Shown here: positions 16,547 through 26,321 of the stretch, piece after piece
Layout: every line of letters starts with the position of its first letter
Numbering within the stretch: position 1 is the stretch's first letter
DNA from: Saccharomonospora cyanea NA-134
GTDB taxonomy: Bacteria > Actinomycetota > Actinomycetes > Mycobacteriales > Pseudonocardiaceae
DNA: 64,000 nucleotides
Direction: 5' to 3'
Assembly (NCBI RefSeq): GCF_000244975.1
Contig: NZ_CM001440.1
Coordinates: 4,634,325 to 4,698,324, forward strand
The notes under the pieces: model-generated
Told to the model about the DNA's origin: nothing
Database searches by the model: none
The model's input: the letters and a program-made list of their open reading frames with translations, nothing else
Program-made: the position numbers and the translations under genes

Positions 16547-17695
16547 GTGCCCGAGGGCGTCCTGGTCACCCGGCGCGCGGCGACGACCGTGCGCACCGTC
16601 GTGGCGCGCGAGCTGCGCACCCACCTGCGTAACGGGTACTTCGTCGTCAGCACGGTGCTCGTCCTCGCCGTGCTGGTGGGATACCTGCTGTTGCACGCGT
16701 CGGTGTTCACGCGGTTGGCGAGCACCACCGTGGGTTTGGTCGGGCAGGCCACCGCCATCGCGGAACCGTTGCGGCAGGCGGCGGACGACACGGGCGAGGA
16801 CCTCGCCGTCGTTCCGTACCACGACGCCGCACAGGCGCGCGCCGACGTGGTGCGCGGTGAGCTCGACGTCCTGGTCTCGGGCAGCGCGGCGAACCTCCGT
16901 GCCCTCTCCGGGTCCGAACTGGACGATTCGGTTCGAGCCCTGCTCACCGGAGTCGCCCAGGACGAGGTGCTGGACGCCAAGCTCGTGGAGGCCGGGCTCG
17001 ATCCCGTCGACGTGCACACCGACGTGGCGGCGGCCCGCGTCACCGTGCAGACCGCGGAACCGCCTGCCGTGGCGCGCGACGAGCGTCTCGGCACGGCTCT
17101 GGTCGTCGTGCTCCTGCTCGTGCTCGGCATCGCCGGGAGCTCGGGCGTGGTGGCACGCAGCCTCACCGAGGACGGCACTCGCATCCCTGACGCCTCGGCC
17201 TCGGAGTGTCCCCGGCGCATCGTGCTCGGCAAGGTCGTCGGCGTCGGCCTCGTCGGCGGGGTCCAAGTGCTGGTCCTCGGGGCCGCGACTCTCGCGGTCA
17301 CCGCCGCCACAGGAGCACTGTCCACCGTGGCACCCGCGACGAGTGCGCTGCTGTGGGGGCTGGTGTGGTTCGTACTCGGCTACGCGCTGTACTGGCCGGT
17401 GTTCGTGGCGGCCGCGGCCACGAGCGGCCCGGTGCGGTCGGTCGTGCTGCCCACCACCGCCGTGGTGGTGACCGGTCTCGGGGCCGTCATGCTCGCGCTC
17501 CCGGACCCCGAGAGCACGACCGCGCTCACCGTGTCGTTCGTTCCGCCGCTGTCACCGTTCGTGGTGCCGAGTCACCTCACGACCGGTACCGCCGGAGCGT
17601 TCGAAGTGGTGACGGCGCTGCTGCTGACCGTGGCGGCGACCATCGTCCTGACCTGGCTGGCCCGCGCTCATGTCCGAACGCCCGCCAAAGCCTGA
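16547..17695 (+). CDS. ABC-2 type transporter permease (NatB-like), no ATPase beside it
   Basis: A 382-residue membrane protein. One transmembrane helix near the N-terminus is followed by a large extracytoplasmic domain of about 140 residues, then five or six helices in the C-terminal half. This is the layout of NatB/YhaP-type ABC-2 permeases. The GTG start has GAAGGGGGTG directly upstream. A longer frame from an ATG 12 codons earlier is possible. No NBD-encoding gene is adjacent on either side. The ATPase must be encoded elsewhere, or the protein works without one. Confidence 0.85.
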   Translation: MPEGVLVTRRAATTVRTVVARELRTHLRNGYFVVSTVLVLAVLVGYLLLHASVFTRLASTTVGLVGQATAIAEPLRQAADDTGEDLAVVPYHDAAQARADVVRGELDVLVSGSAANLRALSGSELDDSVRALLTGVAQDEVLDAKLVEAGLDPVDVHTDVAAARVTVQTAEPPAVARDERLGTALVVVLLLVLGIAGSSGVVARSLTEDGTRIPDASASECPRRIVLGKVVGVGLVGGVQVLVLGAATLAVTAATGALSTVAPATSALLWGLVWFVLGYALYWPVFVAAAATSGPVRSVVLPTTAVVVTGLGAVMLALPDPESTTALTVSFVPPLSPFVVPSHLTTGTAGAFEVVTALLLTVAATIVLTWLARAHVRTPAKA

Positions 17696-17709
17696 CCACG
17701 GTGTCGGAG

Positions 17710-18969
17710 TTACCGGTGGGCCGCCGGGACCGGAGTGAAGCGCACGGGCAGCGACGTCAGGTTGCGGTTCCACAGTGACGGGGTGAACGTCAGTTTCTCC
17801 ACCGGCACCGTCACGGAGATGTCGTCCAATGAGTACAGTGCGGTCTCCACCGCGAGGCGCGTGATCAGCCGCGCCGCACGCTGTGCCGGGCAGGCATGGG
17901 AGCCCGCGCTGAACGACAGGTACGCACGGTTGCCGACTTCCAGCCACGGGTCGTTGGTACGCACCCGGAAATCGGCGTTGCCCGCCGCGAAGCTGAGGAT
18001 CACCGCGTCGCCGCGCCGGATCGACTTCCCGGCGAGTTCACAGTCGACCGCCGCGTACCGGCCCATCAGGTTCGCCACGGGCGGGTCACGCCACAGCACC
18101 TCGTCGAGAGCCTCGTCGATGCCGAGCCTTCCCCCACGCAGCCGTGCGGTGAACCGGTGATCGGTGAGCATCAGCTGCAACGCCATCGCGATCCAGATGC
18201 CCGTGACCTCGTACCCCATACCGATGACCATCATCATCGCGTGGAGCACCTCGTCGTCTCCGCGGAACGATGGATGCCGCACGAACAGCGAGGTCAGGTC
18301 GTCCTGCGGCTGGGCCCGCCGCTGCTGCACCAGGTCCACCAACATCCGCTGCATGGAGTCGTCCGCGAAGTACGACTCGATGCCGGCCAGCAGCGTGGCC
18401 CTGAGCTTCTCGCGGTCCTCGGACGACACCCCGAGCAGCGACAGCATCACCAGCATGGGGATGGCCGCGGAGTACTCCGTGACGAGGTCCGCCTCCCCGC
18501 GCATGGAGAACTCGTCGATGAGCCCCATACAGACCTGCTCGACGGTCCTGCGCAGCCGGTGCTCGTCGAGGTTGTCGAAACCCTCCTCGACGGGTGCGCG
18601 CAGCCTCCGGTGTTTCTCGCCGTCGGCGTACACGGCGTTCTCCAACGGCGACAGCAGCGCCGCCAGCGGCGCGTCCGGCGGGATCACGCCGCTGGTGTAC
18701 TCGCGCCAGGCGCGCGGATCGTGGGAGAACAGCCGTTCGTTGCGGGCCACCTGGCAGATCTCGGCATGCCCCATGACGAGCCAGCCGTTGACGCGCGGCA
18801 TGAGTTCCACCGGGGCGACCTGGCCCCACCGTGCCCGCAACTCGCTGTAGACGGCCTGCGGGTTCTGCGAGTTGACGATCTGCGACAGGGGCGTCAGGCC
18901 GGTCATCTCGGCCAGCGGCTGCGGCCGGAACGGCTGGGGCGTCTGACGCGACTGAGGCGACACCGTCAT
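17710..18969 (-). CDS. Cytochrome P450 of the conservon (CvnE-like)
   Basis: A 419-residue P450. The heme-binding loop is FSAGSHACPAQRAARL with the ligand cysteine. The I-helix region MMMVIGMGYEVTG lacks the classical (A/G)GxDT: EVT stands where ET/DT is usual. The ExxR-like helix reads DEVLWRDPP, and I do not see a clean ExxR. Its ATG overlaps the stop of the upstream GTPase gene, making it the last gene of the conservon operon. In Streptomyces several conservons carry a P450 in this position. The deviating I-helix and ExxR raise doubt about ordinary monooxygenase activity. Confidence 0.9.
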   Translation of the reverse strand: MTVSPQSRQTPQPFRPQPLAEMTGLTPLSQIVNSQNPQAVYSELRARWGQVAPVELMPRVNGWLVMGHAEICQVARNERLFSHDPRAWREYTSGVIPPDAPLAALLSPLENAVYADGEKHRRLRAPVEEGFDNLDEHRLRRTVEQVCMGLIDEFSMRGEADLVTEYSAAIPMLVMLSLLGVSSEDREKLRATLLAGIESYFADDSMQRMLVDLVQQRRAQPQDDLTSLFVRHPSFRGDDEVLHAMMMVIGMGYEVTGIWIAMALQLMLTDHRFTARLRGGRLGIDEALDEVLWRDPPVANLMGRYAAVDCELAGKSIRRGDAVILSFAAGNADFRVRTNDPWLEVGNRAYLSFSAGSHACPAQRAARLITRLAVETALYSLDDISVTVPVEKLTFTPSLWNRNLTSLPVRFTPVPAAHR

Positions 18970-19565
18970 GCCACCTCCGAATTCCTGCGCACCGCGATGG
19001 CGTACTCGACGAGTTTGATCAGGGACTGCACCGACGACTGCCGGTCGCGCGCGTCGCAGTACACGATGGGTGTCTCCGGCAGCAGGTCGAGGGCTTCGCG
19101 GAGCTTTTCCGGGTCGTACTCCGGCGAGCCGGGGAACTGGTTGACCGCCACCGCGAACGGTACGCGGGTGTGCAGTTCCAACTGGTCGAACACCTCGAAG
19201 CTGTCCTGCAGCCTTCGGGAGTCGACCATGACGAGAGCGCCCACCGCGCCGTCCGCCAACCCCTCCCACAGGTTCCAGAACCGCTTCTGTCCCGGCGTCC
19301 CGAAGAGGTACAGCACGATCTCCGGGTTCAGGGTGATACGGCCGAAGTCCATGGCCACCGTGGTGCTGCTCTTGTCGTCGAGTCCGGCGAGGGAATCGAC
19401 GCCGACGCTCGCGGTGGTCATGGTCTCCTCGGTGCGCAGCGGCGGGATCTCGCTGACCGAGCCGATCAGGGTCGTCTTGCCCACGCCGAACGCGCCGACG
19501 ACCAGGATCTTGACCGACTGGACGACGGTCGACGGCACATAACGCTCAGAGCTTTCGGAGCCCAT
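18966..19565 (-). CDS. cvnD: Conservon GTPase (CvnD)
   Basis: A 199-residue small Ras/MglA-like GTP-binding protein. The P-loop is GAFGVGKTT (about residues 24-32), switch II is LFGTPGQKRFW, and the NQF segment stands where NKxD is expected. It is thought to be the output switch of conservon signalling at the membrane. The start lies 20 nt inside the end of the upstream DUF742 gene, and the stop overlaps the P450 start, so the operon is tightly coupled. Confidence 0.94.
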   Translation of the reverse strand: MGSESSERYVPSTVVQSVKILVVGAFGVGKTTLIGSVSEIPPLRTEETMTTASVGVDSLAGLDDKSSTTVAMDFGRITLNPEIVLYLFGTPGQKRFWNLWEGLADGAVGALVMVDSRRLQDSFEVFDQLELHTRVPFAVAVNQFPGSPEYDPEKLREALDLLPETPIVYCDARDRQSSVQSLIKLVEYAIAVRRNSEVA

Positions 19566-19902
19566 TCAGCACTTTCTCCAGCAGATCGATTTCCGGTATG
19601 ACGAGTCGCTGCGGGCTGGAGCGCACCACGAGATGCCCGGTGTCGATCAGGTCCGACGCGAGCACCACGACCACGCTCACCGGCAGGCGCAGGTGCGCCG
19701 CCGCCTCGGCGACCGAGAGCACACCTCGGCACATGTCCACCAACAACCGCTTCTCCCGGCTCGTCGACACCGGGAGCTGCGACTCGGGATTGGCCACCAA
19801 CAGGGTCTCCGGCCGCAGCGTGTTCCGCGTGGGATGGGCGCGACCACCCGTGATGACGTACGGCCGTACCGGTCGGTCCTGGTACTCCTCGGAGCGGTCC
19901 AT
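19546..19902 (-). CDS. cvnC: Conservon DUF742 protein (CvnC)
   Basis: A 118-residue DUF742 protein. It opens with the conserved VRPYVITGGRAHPT and contains a winged-helix-like core (LSVAEAAAHLRLPVSVVVVLASDLIDTGHLVV), which suggests DNA- or protein-binding. It sits between the roadblock gene (2-nt gap) and the GTPase gene. Confidence 0.94.
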   Translation of the reverse strand: MDRSEEYQDRPVRPYVITGGRAHPTRNTLRPETLLVANPESQLPVSTSREKRLLVDMCRGVLSVAEAAAHLRLPVSVVVVLASDLIDTGHLVVRSSPQRLVIPEIDLLEKVLNGLRKL

Positions 19903-19904
19903 GG

Positions 19905-20303
19905 TCAGCGCGTGCGGGTGGGAGTGCTGAGGGTTCGCTCACCGATCTGGAGTACCTGCAGTTGCATCTGCTGCGCGATGAGGCCCGGATCGATGACCGG
20001 GTCGGTGACCACTGCGAGCCGTGAGCCGTCGCCCGCACCGCGCACGAACAAAAACCCGCCCTCGAACTCCACCATCACCTGCTTGGGGTCTCCCCCGGTA
20101 CCGAACTCGTCGCCGACTCCCCTGCCAAGCGAGGTCAGGCCCGCGCACGCGGCGGCGAGTTTGTCGGCGACGTCGGTGGCGGTCTGGTCGGTCTTCACCT
20201 TCAGCAGGCCGTCGGAGGTCAGCACGATCGCGTGCCGCACACCGCGCACGCTCCTGATCTGCTCCAGCATCCAACTGTTGTCACCGGCGTGGGCAACCAT
20301 CAC
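19905..20303 (-). CDS. cvnB: Conservon roadblock/LC7 protein (CvnB)
   Basis: A 132-residue roadblock/LC7-domain protein. It has the typical start NSWMLEQIRSVRGVRHAIVLTSDGLL and the GGFLFVRGAGDGSRLAVV strand pair. Such proteins act as GAP-like partners of the CvnD GTPase. The ATG overlaps the end of the sensor gene by 4 nt. Confidence 0.94.
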   Translation of the reverse strand: MMVAHAGDNSWMLEQIRSVRGVRHAIVLTSDGLLKVKTDQTATDVADKLAAACAGLTSLGRGVGDEFGTGGDPKQVMVEFEGGFLFVRGAGDGSRLAVVTDPVIDPGLIAQQMQLQVLQIGERTLSTPTRTR

Positions 20304-21859
20304 TCCTCCGAAGTGTCACGAGGTTCGTAAGGCGGGTTCGGAGTGGCGGCGATCCGATTGGTCGCGGCGCTGTCCGAGCTGAGGAAGGCACTCATCCACT
20401 GTCCCGCCTCCTCCGCGGCCCGCCTGGGATCGGCGGGCACGGCCGGGATGACGGGCAGGTTCATGGTGATCTCGTTGCTGTTCTCGGCGTCGGCATCGCC
20501 TCGGCGGGACTTCCGTCGCGGCAGCACGGGCAACCCGTCGTCCACGGAGACGGGCGTCTCGGTGGACTGCTCCCGCCGGGCCGGGGCCGGGTCGGGCAAC
20601 GGCAACTGTTGGGACTGCGGCGACGACTGGGCGGGTGTCGGCTCCGGCACCTCGACGGGCCTGAGGTTGTCCGCCGTGCTGTGCTGGCGGGAGAGCGCGA
20701 GCTGCCCGCTGATCGAGGCGTGCCCCGGAGCCAGTGGCTCGGTCAGCTCGGAAGGCACCATGATGATGGCGCGCACACCGCCGTAGACGGACTCGCCGAG
20801 GTCCACGCGGAACCCGTAACGCCGTACGTAGGTGCCCACGGACGGCAGGCCGGTCTGCGGGACCTCGCCGAGTGTGAAGAGGTCGACGAGCTTCTCCCCC
20901 GACGCGATGGCGCGGGCCTGTTCGAGCCTCCGATCGTCCATGCCCACACCGCAGTCGTCGATCTCGATCACCGCACCGCGCTGCACGTGCCGCAGTGTGA
21001 CCAGTACGTTCGTGGTGGGCGGTGAGGACTGCGCCGCGTTGGCCAGCAACTCGGCGACGATGTGGATGAGCGGCTCCACCACTCGGGCTGTGACGGCGAT
21101 GGCAGGATCGCCGGACGCCTCCACACGCTGGTAGGCGGTGATGCGGCCGGCTGCGCCGCGCACCACGTCCGACAGCGGGAGCGCCTCGTTCCACTGCTGC
21201 CCCGGGCGTTCCCCGCAGAGCGCGGCGAGCGACTGCGCGTACCGCGCCTGCTGGGCGGCGGCGTGGTCGATACGCATGCTGGTCTCCAGCACGTCCGGGT
21301 CGTTGGGGTGCCGGTTGACCATCCGACCGGCTTCCTCCTGCATCCGGTGCGCGGAGACCTGGACCTTGCGGGCCAGCGACACGACGGCGGAGTGCACGGC
21401 GCTGCGCTGCGCGGCGTAGAGGTCGCGGGCTTTCACGACGAGCGCCCTCATGCGCTCGAACTGCTCCCCGGCCTCGGGCGAGGGGGGGTTGTCCGGGAGA
21501 GGGGGCAGCAGCGAGTCCTTGGTGAGCGCTTCCATGTAGCACATGAAGACGTCGTGCACCTCGCGCTGCGCGGCGTACTCCCGCGCGAGTGCCGCGTGCT
21601 CTCTCGTCAGTGCCGCGTGCTCTCTCGCCAGTGCCGCGTGGGAAGCGGCGGCGGCACCGGCGGCGCGGGCGGTCAACGCGGCGTAGGTGACCAGGGCGAC
21701 CAGCGCGACCACGCCCGGTGCCAGCCACCACAGTTGCCCGGTGTCACCGACGGCCAGAACGATCGAGGCGACGACCACGTAACCGGCGGCGAGCGCGCCG
21801 CACACCCACACGAGTGGGCTCGGTTTACGCGGTGGAGTCGGTGAGGTTTCCATGATCAT
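20300..21859 (-). CDS. cvnA: Conservon sensor, histidine-kinase-like ATPase (CvnA)
   Basis: A 519-residue membrane sensor. Two transmembrane helices lie at about residues 16-37 and 43-63. They are followed by a coiled coil with near-identical heptads (AALAREH, AALTREH), a DHp-like helical region, and a HATPase_c domain (ELLANAAQSSPP N-box, DDCGVGM G1-box). The C-terminal 130 residues are a proline-rich tail. As in other conservon sensors I see no clear phosphoacceptor histidine. It is the first gene of cvnA-B-C-D-P450. Two in-frame ATGs lie two codons apart, so the start is slightly uncertain. Confidence 0.92.
   Translation of the reverse strand: MIMETSPTPPRKPSPLVWVCGALAAGYVVVASIVLAVGDTGQLWWLAPGVVALVALVTYAALTARAAGAAAASHAALAREHAALTREHAALAREYAAQREVHDVFMCYMEALTKDSLLPPLPDNPPSPEAGEQFERMRALVVKARDLYAAQRSAVHSAVVSLARKVQVSAHRMQEEAGRMVNRHPNDPDVLETSMRIDHAAAQQARYAQSLAALCGERPGQQWNEALPLSDVVRGAAGRITAYQRVEASGDPAIAVTARVVEPLIHIVAELLANAAQSSPPTTNVLVTLRHVQRGAVIEIDDCGVGMDDRRLEQARAIASGEKLVDLFTLGEVPQTGLPSVGTYVRRYGFRVDLGESVYGGVRAIIMVPSELTEPLAPGHASISGQLALSRQHSTADNLRPVEVPEPTPAQSSPQSQQLPLPDPAPARREQSTETPVSVDDGLPVLPRRKSRRGDADAENSNEITMNLPVIPAVPADPRRAAEEAGQWMSAFLSSDSAATNRIAATPNPPYEPRDTSEE
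21589..21640. repeat. 21-bp tandem repeat inside cvnA (coiled-coil heptads)
   Basis: Two nearly identical 21-bp units beginning GTGCCGCGTGCTCTCTCG, differing at one base, plus a partial third (GTGCCGCGTG). Each unit encodes one heptad of the coiled coil behind the second membrane helix. Gain or loss of a unit would keep the frame and change the linker length. Confidence 0.8.
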
Positions 21860-22129
21860 CCAGAGATCGGTCGGGCTGGTCGGAACGTGTCAGCACACCG
21901 TTTCACGGTCGCGCCGGAAAGAACCGCGAACTCCAGTGCACCTCCATGCGGCCCCGAGACGGACGGCGGCACGAACGGCCTACCCTACTGCTCCGCTCAG
22001 CGTAGTCGATCTCCGCGGCCACCGTACAGACCCGCGACGATCACACCGCGTGTCGCGCGTTTCGAAATCTTCAAGGCTGTCGAGAATGGACATCGCGGCC
22101 CAACGCCGAAAACGAAACCGGGGGCAGGC

Positions 22130-22828
22130 GTGGAAATCCGGATCCAGGAACCGTGGCCGACGACGACATCGGAGGCCGTGGAGATGCAGTTGCGACTGCG
22201 GCGCCAGGTGCGCGCGACGGACGAGACGACCCACCCCGTACGCACCGTCGCGGGGGTGGACGTGGCCTACGACCGGGACTCGCCGCGTCTCGCCGCGGCG
22301 GTGACCGTGCTCGATCACGACACGCTGGAGGAGATCGAAACCTCCAGTGTGGTGACCACGACGGACTTTCCGTACGAGCCGGGACTGTTCGCGTTCCGGG
22401 AGCTTCCCGCGCTGGTGGAGGCGCTGCGGAGCCTGCGGACCACACCGGATCTGCTGGTGTGCGACGGGCACGGCCTCGCCCACCCACGCCGGTTCGGTCT
22501 CGCCTGCCACCTCGGGGTGCTCACCGGCGTACCGACGTTCGGGGTGGCGAAGACGGTGTTCGTGGGTGAGTTCGTTCCGCCCGCGTCCAGCCGGGGGTCG
22601 ACCTCACCGCTCACCGTCGACGGTGAGGTCGTCGGAGCCGCGGTGCGAACGCGCGACGGGGTCAAGCCGGTGTTCGTCTCGGTAGGACACCGCATCAGTC
22701 TCGACACGGCAAGTGCGCACACTCTCACCCTCAGTAGGAACTACCGGCTTCCGGAGACCACCCGTCGCGCCGACCGACTCTCGCGTGAGGTGCTGGCAGG
22801 CCGGGTCAGCCCCAGCGCTGGAGGGTGA
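22130..22828 (+). CDS. nfi: Endonuclease V (deoxyinosine 3' endonuclease)
   Basis: A 232-residue repair nuclease that cuts one base 3' of deoxyinosine. Catalytic residues are recognisable: D44 in VAGVDVAYD, E in FAFRELPAL, D in VCDGHGLAHPRRFGLACHLG, and K in FGVAKTVFVG. The GTG chosen fits the usual length of the family. An upstream extension of about 80 codons is open but rich in Arg and Pro and looks non-coding. The 270 bp before it carry the divergent promoters of this gene and cvnA. The 3' end overlaps the convergent ZIP gene by 23 nt. Confidence 0.93.
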   Translation: MEIRIQEPWPTTTSEAVEMQLRLRRQVRATDETTHPVRTVAGVDVAYDRDSPRLAAAVTVLDHDTLEEIETSSVVTTTDFPYEPGLFAFRELPALVEALRSLRTTPDLLVCDGHGLAHPRRFGLACHLGVLTGVPTFGVAKTVFVGEFVPPASSRGSTSPLTVDGEVVGAAVRTRDGVKPVFVSVGHRISLDTASAHTLTLSRNYRLPETTRRADRLSREVLAGRVSPSAGG

Positions 22829-23558
22829 ACGAGGCGAGGAACCCCACGGTGGTGATCAGTCCGGTGAGGACGTGCGTCCGCTGGAACGCCTCCGGGATCA
22901 TCGTGTCGGCCACCATGGCGAGAATGCCTCCCGCGGCCACCGCCGTGATCACCGCGATCGTGGCGGGGGAGGCGCCGTCGAGGAGCAGGCACCCCAGCAG
23001 CGCGGCCGTGCCGCAGGCCAGCGCGATTCCGGCCCACACGCCGAAGACGTAACCCGCACCGCGCCCCGCCCGTTTCATGCCCGCGGAACTCGACAACCCC
23101 TCGGGCACGTTGGAGACGAACACCGCGGCGAGAACGGGGACTCCCACCCCTCCACCACCCAGGACCGACAGGCCGAGAACCACCGACTCGGGTATGCCGT
23201 CGAGCAACGCGCCGATCGCGATGGCCGCGCCGCTGCCCTTGGCCTCGTCCTCGGACGGCTGCGCGGGGCCCGACCGCTTCCGGTGCCGGGCGCCACGCCG
23301 GGACAGCAGTTCGTTCGCCGCCACGTAGGCGCACGCGCCCAGCACGAAACCCAGGGACGTGGCGAGCAGCCCGCCGGTGCGTTCGGCCTCGTCCACCAGC
23401 TCGAAGGCCAGCGCCGAGACCAGCACGCCCGCACCGAACGCCATCACCCCGGCCACGACGGCAGGCGGCACGGGAAGCCACCACCCCGCCGCCGCGCCGA
23501 ACAGCAGCGCCGACCCGGCGAGCAAACCCCACAACCCGGCCTCCAGCCACACCGCCAT
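22806..23558 (-). CDS. ZIP family metal transporter
   Basis: A 250-residue membrane protein with seven to eight helices. The ZIP metal-site motifs are present: IGALLDGIPESVVLG in helix IV and FVSNVPEGLSSSAGM in helix V. A hydrophilic loop after helix III (RRGARHRKRSGPAQPSEDE) is typical. It probably imports zinc or a similar divalent metal. The ATG chosen has GGGAGGGAGAGG upstream. A 21-codon longer frame exists but lacks support. Confidence 0.9.
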   Translation of the reverse strand: MAVWLEAGLWGLLAGSALLFGAAAGWWLPVPPAVVAGVMAFGAGVLVSALAFELVDEAERTGGLLATSLGFVLGACAYVAANELLSRRGARHRKRSGPAQPSEDEAKGSGAAIAIGALLDGIPESVVLGLSVLGGGGVGVPVLAAVFVSNVPEGLSSSAGMKRAGRGAGYVFGVWAGIALACGTAALLGCLLLDGASPATIAVITAVAAGGILAMVADTMIPEAFQRTHVLTGLITTVGFLASFTLQRWG

Positions 23559-23639
23559 CGCGCCTCTCCCTCCCGCTGCCGGACCCCGAGGGAGTACCCG
23601 GACATCGTGTCCGCAGCCCACGACACAACCCGAACACGA

Positions 23640-23677
23640 CGAAGGCCACCGCCCCTCGCGGGATGCGGTGGCCTTCG
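23640..23677 (-). terminator. gltA terminator
   Basis: A perfect 13-bp stem (CGAAGGCCACCGC / GCGGTGGCCTTCG) with a 12-nt loop, 22 nt after the gltA stop on the minus strand. Confidence 0.8.
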
Positions 23678-23699
23678 GTCGCGTCCGTCGCCGAAACGC

Positions 23700-25013
<1,314 letters not shown>

Positions 25014-25178
25014 GCACATGCCTCTCACGGTCACACGGGCCGGCTGCGACCGCAGGTCATGCGGGTCACGTTCTTCGCACACCGCCCCGCTGGGGTATGA
25101 ATGCCCTCTAACGCTAGTCCAGAAGAGGCGGGTTACGCAGCCGTGGCGTTACCCACAGCTAACGTAGTGCGACCAGGT

Positions 25179-26108
25179 TCACACGCACCGCTGCAGTTCG
25201 TCCTCGGTCGGTGGTTCCGCACCACTGCGCGAGACCGTGACCGCCGCCGCACGCGACGCGTACGACAGCAGCTCGCGGCACTCCTCCTCGGACAGCGCGG
25301 AGACGTCTTTCACCTGGTTACGCACCAGCCACGCCAGAAGAGCGCCCTGCACCGTGTCACCCGCACCGATCGTGTCCACCACCTCCACAGTGACACCGGG
25401 CACGGTGACCTCCGCTCCCGACGACGTGAGAAGTACCACGCCTTCAGCGCCTTTGGTCAGGACCACCGCGCTCGGTCCCGCGTCGAGCCACGACCGCGCG
25501 GCGGCGAGCGCGTCGGCGACGTCGGTGACCCCGGCGAGCCAGCAGGCGTCGTCCAGCGACACCTTGAGCAGGTGCACCGAGGGCAGCCACGACGCGAAGC
25601 GCGCACGGTAGGCGTCGGGGTCGGCGATCATGTCGGCGCGGATGTTCGGATCGAGAGCCGTCAGCACACCGCGCTCGTGTTCCCGGCGCAGCACCGCCTC
25701 GTACACCTGTGCTCCGGGTGCGAGCACCATGCCCAACGTGCCCACCGACAGCGCGGAGGTGTTCTCGGGCAGCGGGCCCGGATCGGCGACGAGGCGATCG
25801 GCGGTGCCGTCGGTGTAGAAGCTGTAGCGGGCACTGGAGTCCTCGTCGAGCGTGACCACCGCGAGGGTGGTGGGCTCGGCTCCGCGCTGCACCAGCGAGG
25901 TGTCCACACCGGACGCTTCGAGCCTGCGGACGAGCGCGTCGCCGAAGGCGTCGGTCGACACGCGGGACAGAAACGCCGTGGGCACGCCGAGACGCGCCGC
26001 CGCGAGCGCCACGTTGTAGGGGCCGCCCCCGAGCCGAGGGGCCAACAGCTCCCCTTCCGGCCCTGCCGGAACGAGGTCGACGAGCGCTTCACCACCGGAC
26101 ACGATCAC
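25179..26108 (-). CDS. PfkB family sugar kinase (fructokinase-like)
   Basis: A 309-residue ribokinase-fold kinase. The N-terminal GGGPYNVALAAARLG is the PfkB signature 1. The C-terminal DTIGAGDTVQGALLAWL is signature 2 and includes the catalytic Asp and the anion hole. The sequence looks like fructokinases, but it could phosphorylate another ketose. It is separated from the sugar-catabolic cluster by a fold-back repeat and might supply a kinase for it (inference). Confidence 0.93.
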   Translation of the reverse strand: MIVSGGEALVDLVPAGPEGELLAPRLGGGPYNVALAAARLGVPTAFLSRVSTDAFGDALVRRLEASGVDTSLVQRGAEPTTLAVVTLDEDSSARYSFYTDGTADRLVADPGPLPENTSALSVGTLGMVLAPGAQVYEAVLRREHERGVLTALDPNIRADMIADPDAYRARFASWLPSVHLLKVSLDDACWLAGVTDVADALAAARSWLDAGPSAVVLTKGAEGVVLLTSSGAEVTVPGVTVEVVDTIGAGDTVQGALLAWLVRNQVKDVSALSEEECRELLSYASRAAAVTVSRSGAEPPTEDELQRCV

Positions 26109-26118
26109 AGTGCAGATG

Positions 26119-26286
26119 CTAGTGCCCCGTCAAGGAACGTTGGTGTGGTTATCGGTGGATCCGGGCGGAGGAGCCGCAAGGCGGAGGAGGGAGTCATAGC
26201 GGAAGCTATGGCGGCTGACGACAACGCGGCGGATCACCGCCTGGACCGCCGAGAACCGCGGTGAATGTTTCTTGACGGGGCACTAG
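26119..26286. mobile_element. 168-bp fold-back element (MITE-like)
   Basis: The ends are an inverted repeat beginning CTAGTGCCCCGTCAAG. Of the first 23 bases of each end, 21 are Watson-Crick and 2 are G-T pairs. Pairing resumes inside (about 26147-26170 with 26235-26257). The exact centre is a hairpin CATAGC-GGAA-GCTATG, so the whole element is one imperfect palindrome. The ends are bounded by CTAG, which could be the target duplication or part of the terminal repeat. There is no open frame for a transposase. Such elements are usually mobilised in trans by a related transposase, often of the IS5 type when the target is a CTAG-like tetranucleotide. That is inference. Confidence 0.75.
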
Positions 26287-26321
26287 TGCCCCGCGTCGAC
26301 GGCTCCCAGCGGAAGAGGCGC

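Noticed and set aside
26119-26286. Complete insertion sequence
   Set aside because: There is no transposase frame in 168 bp; only inverted ends and a fold-back interior are present.
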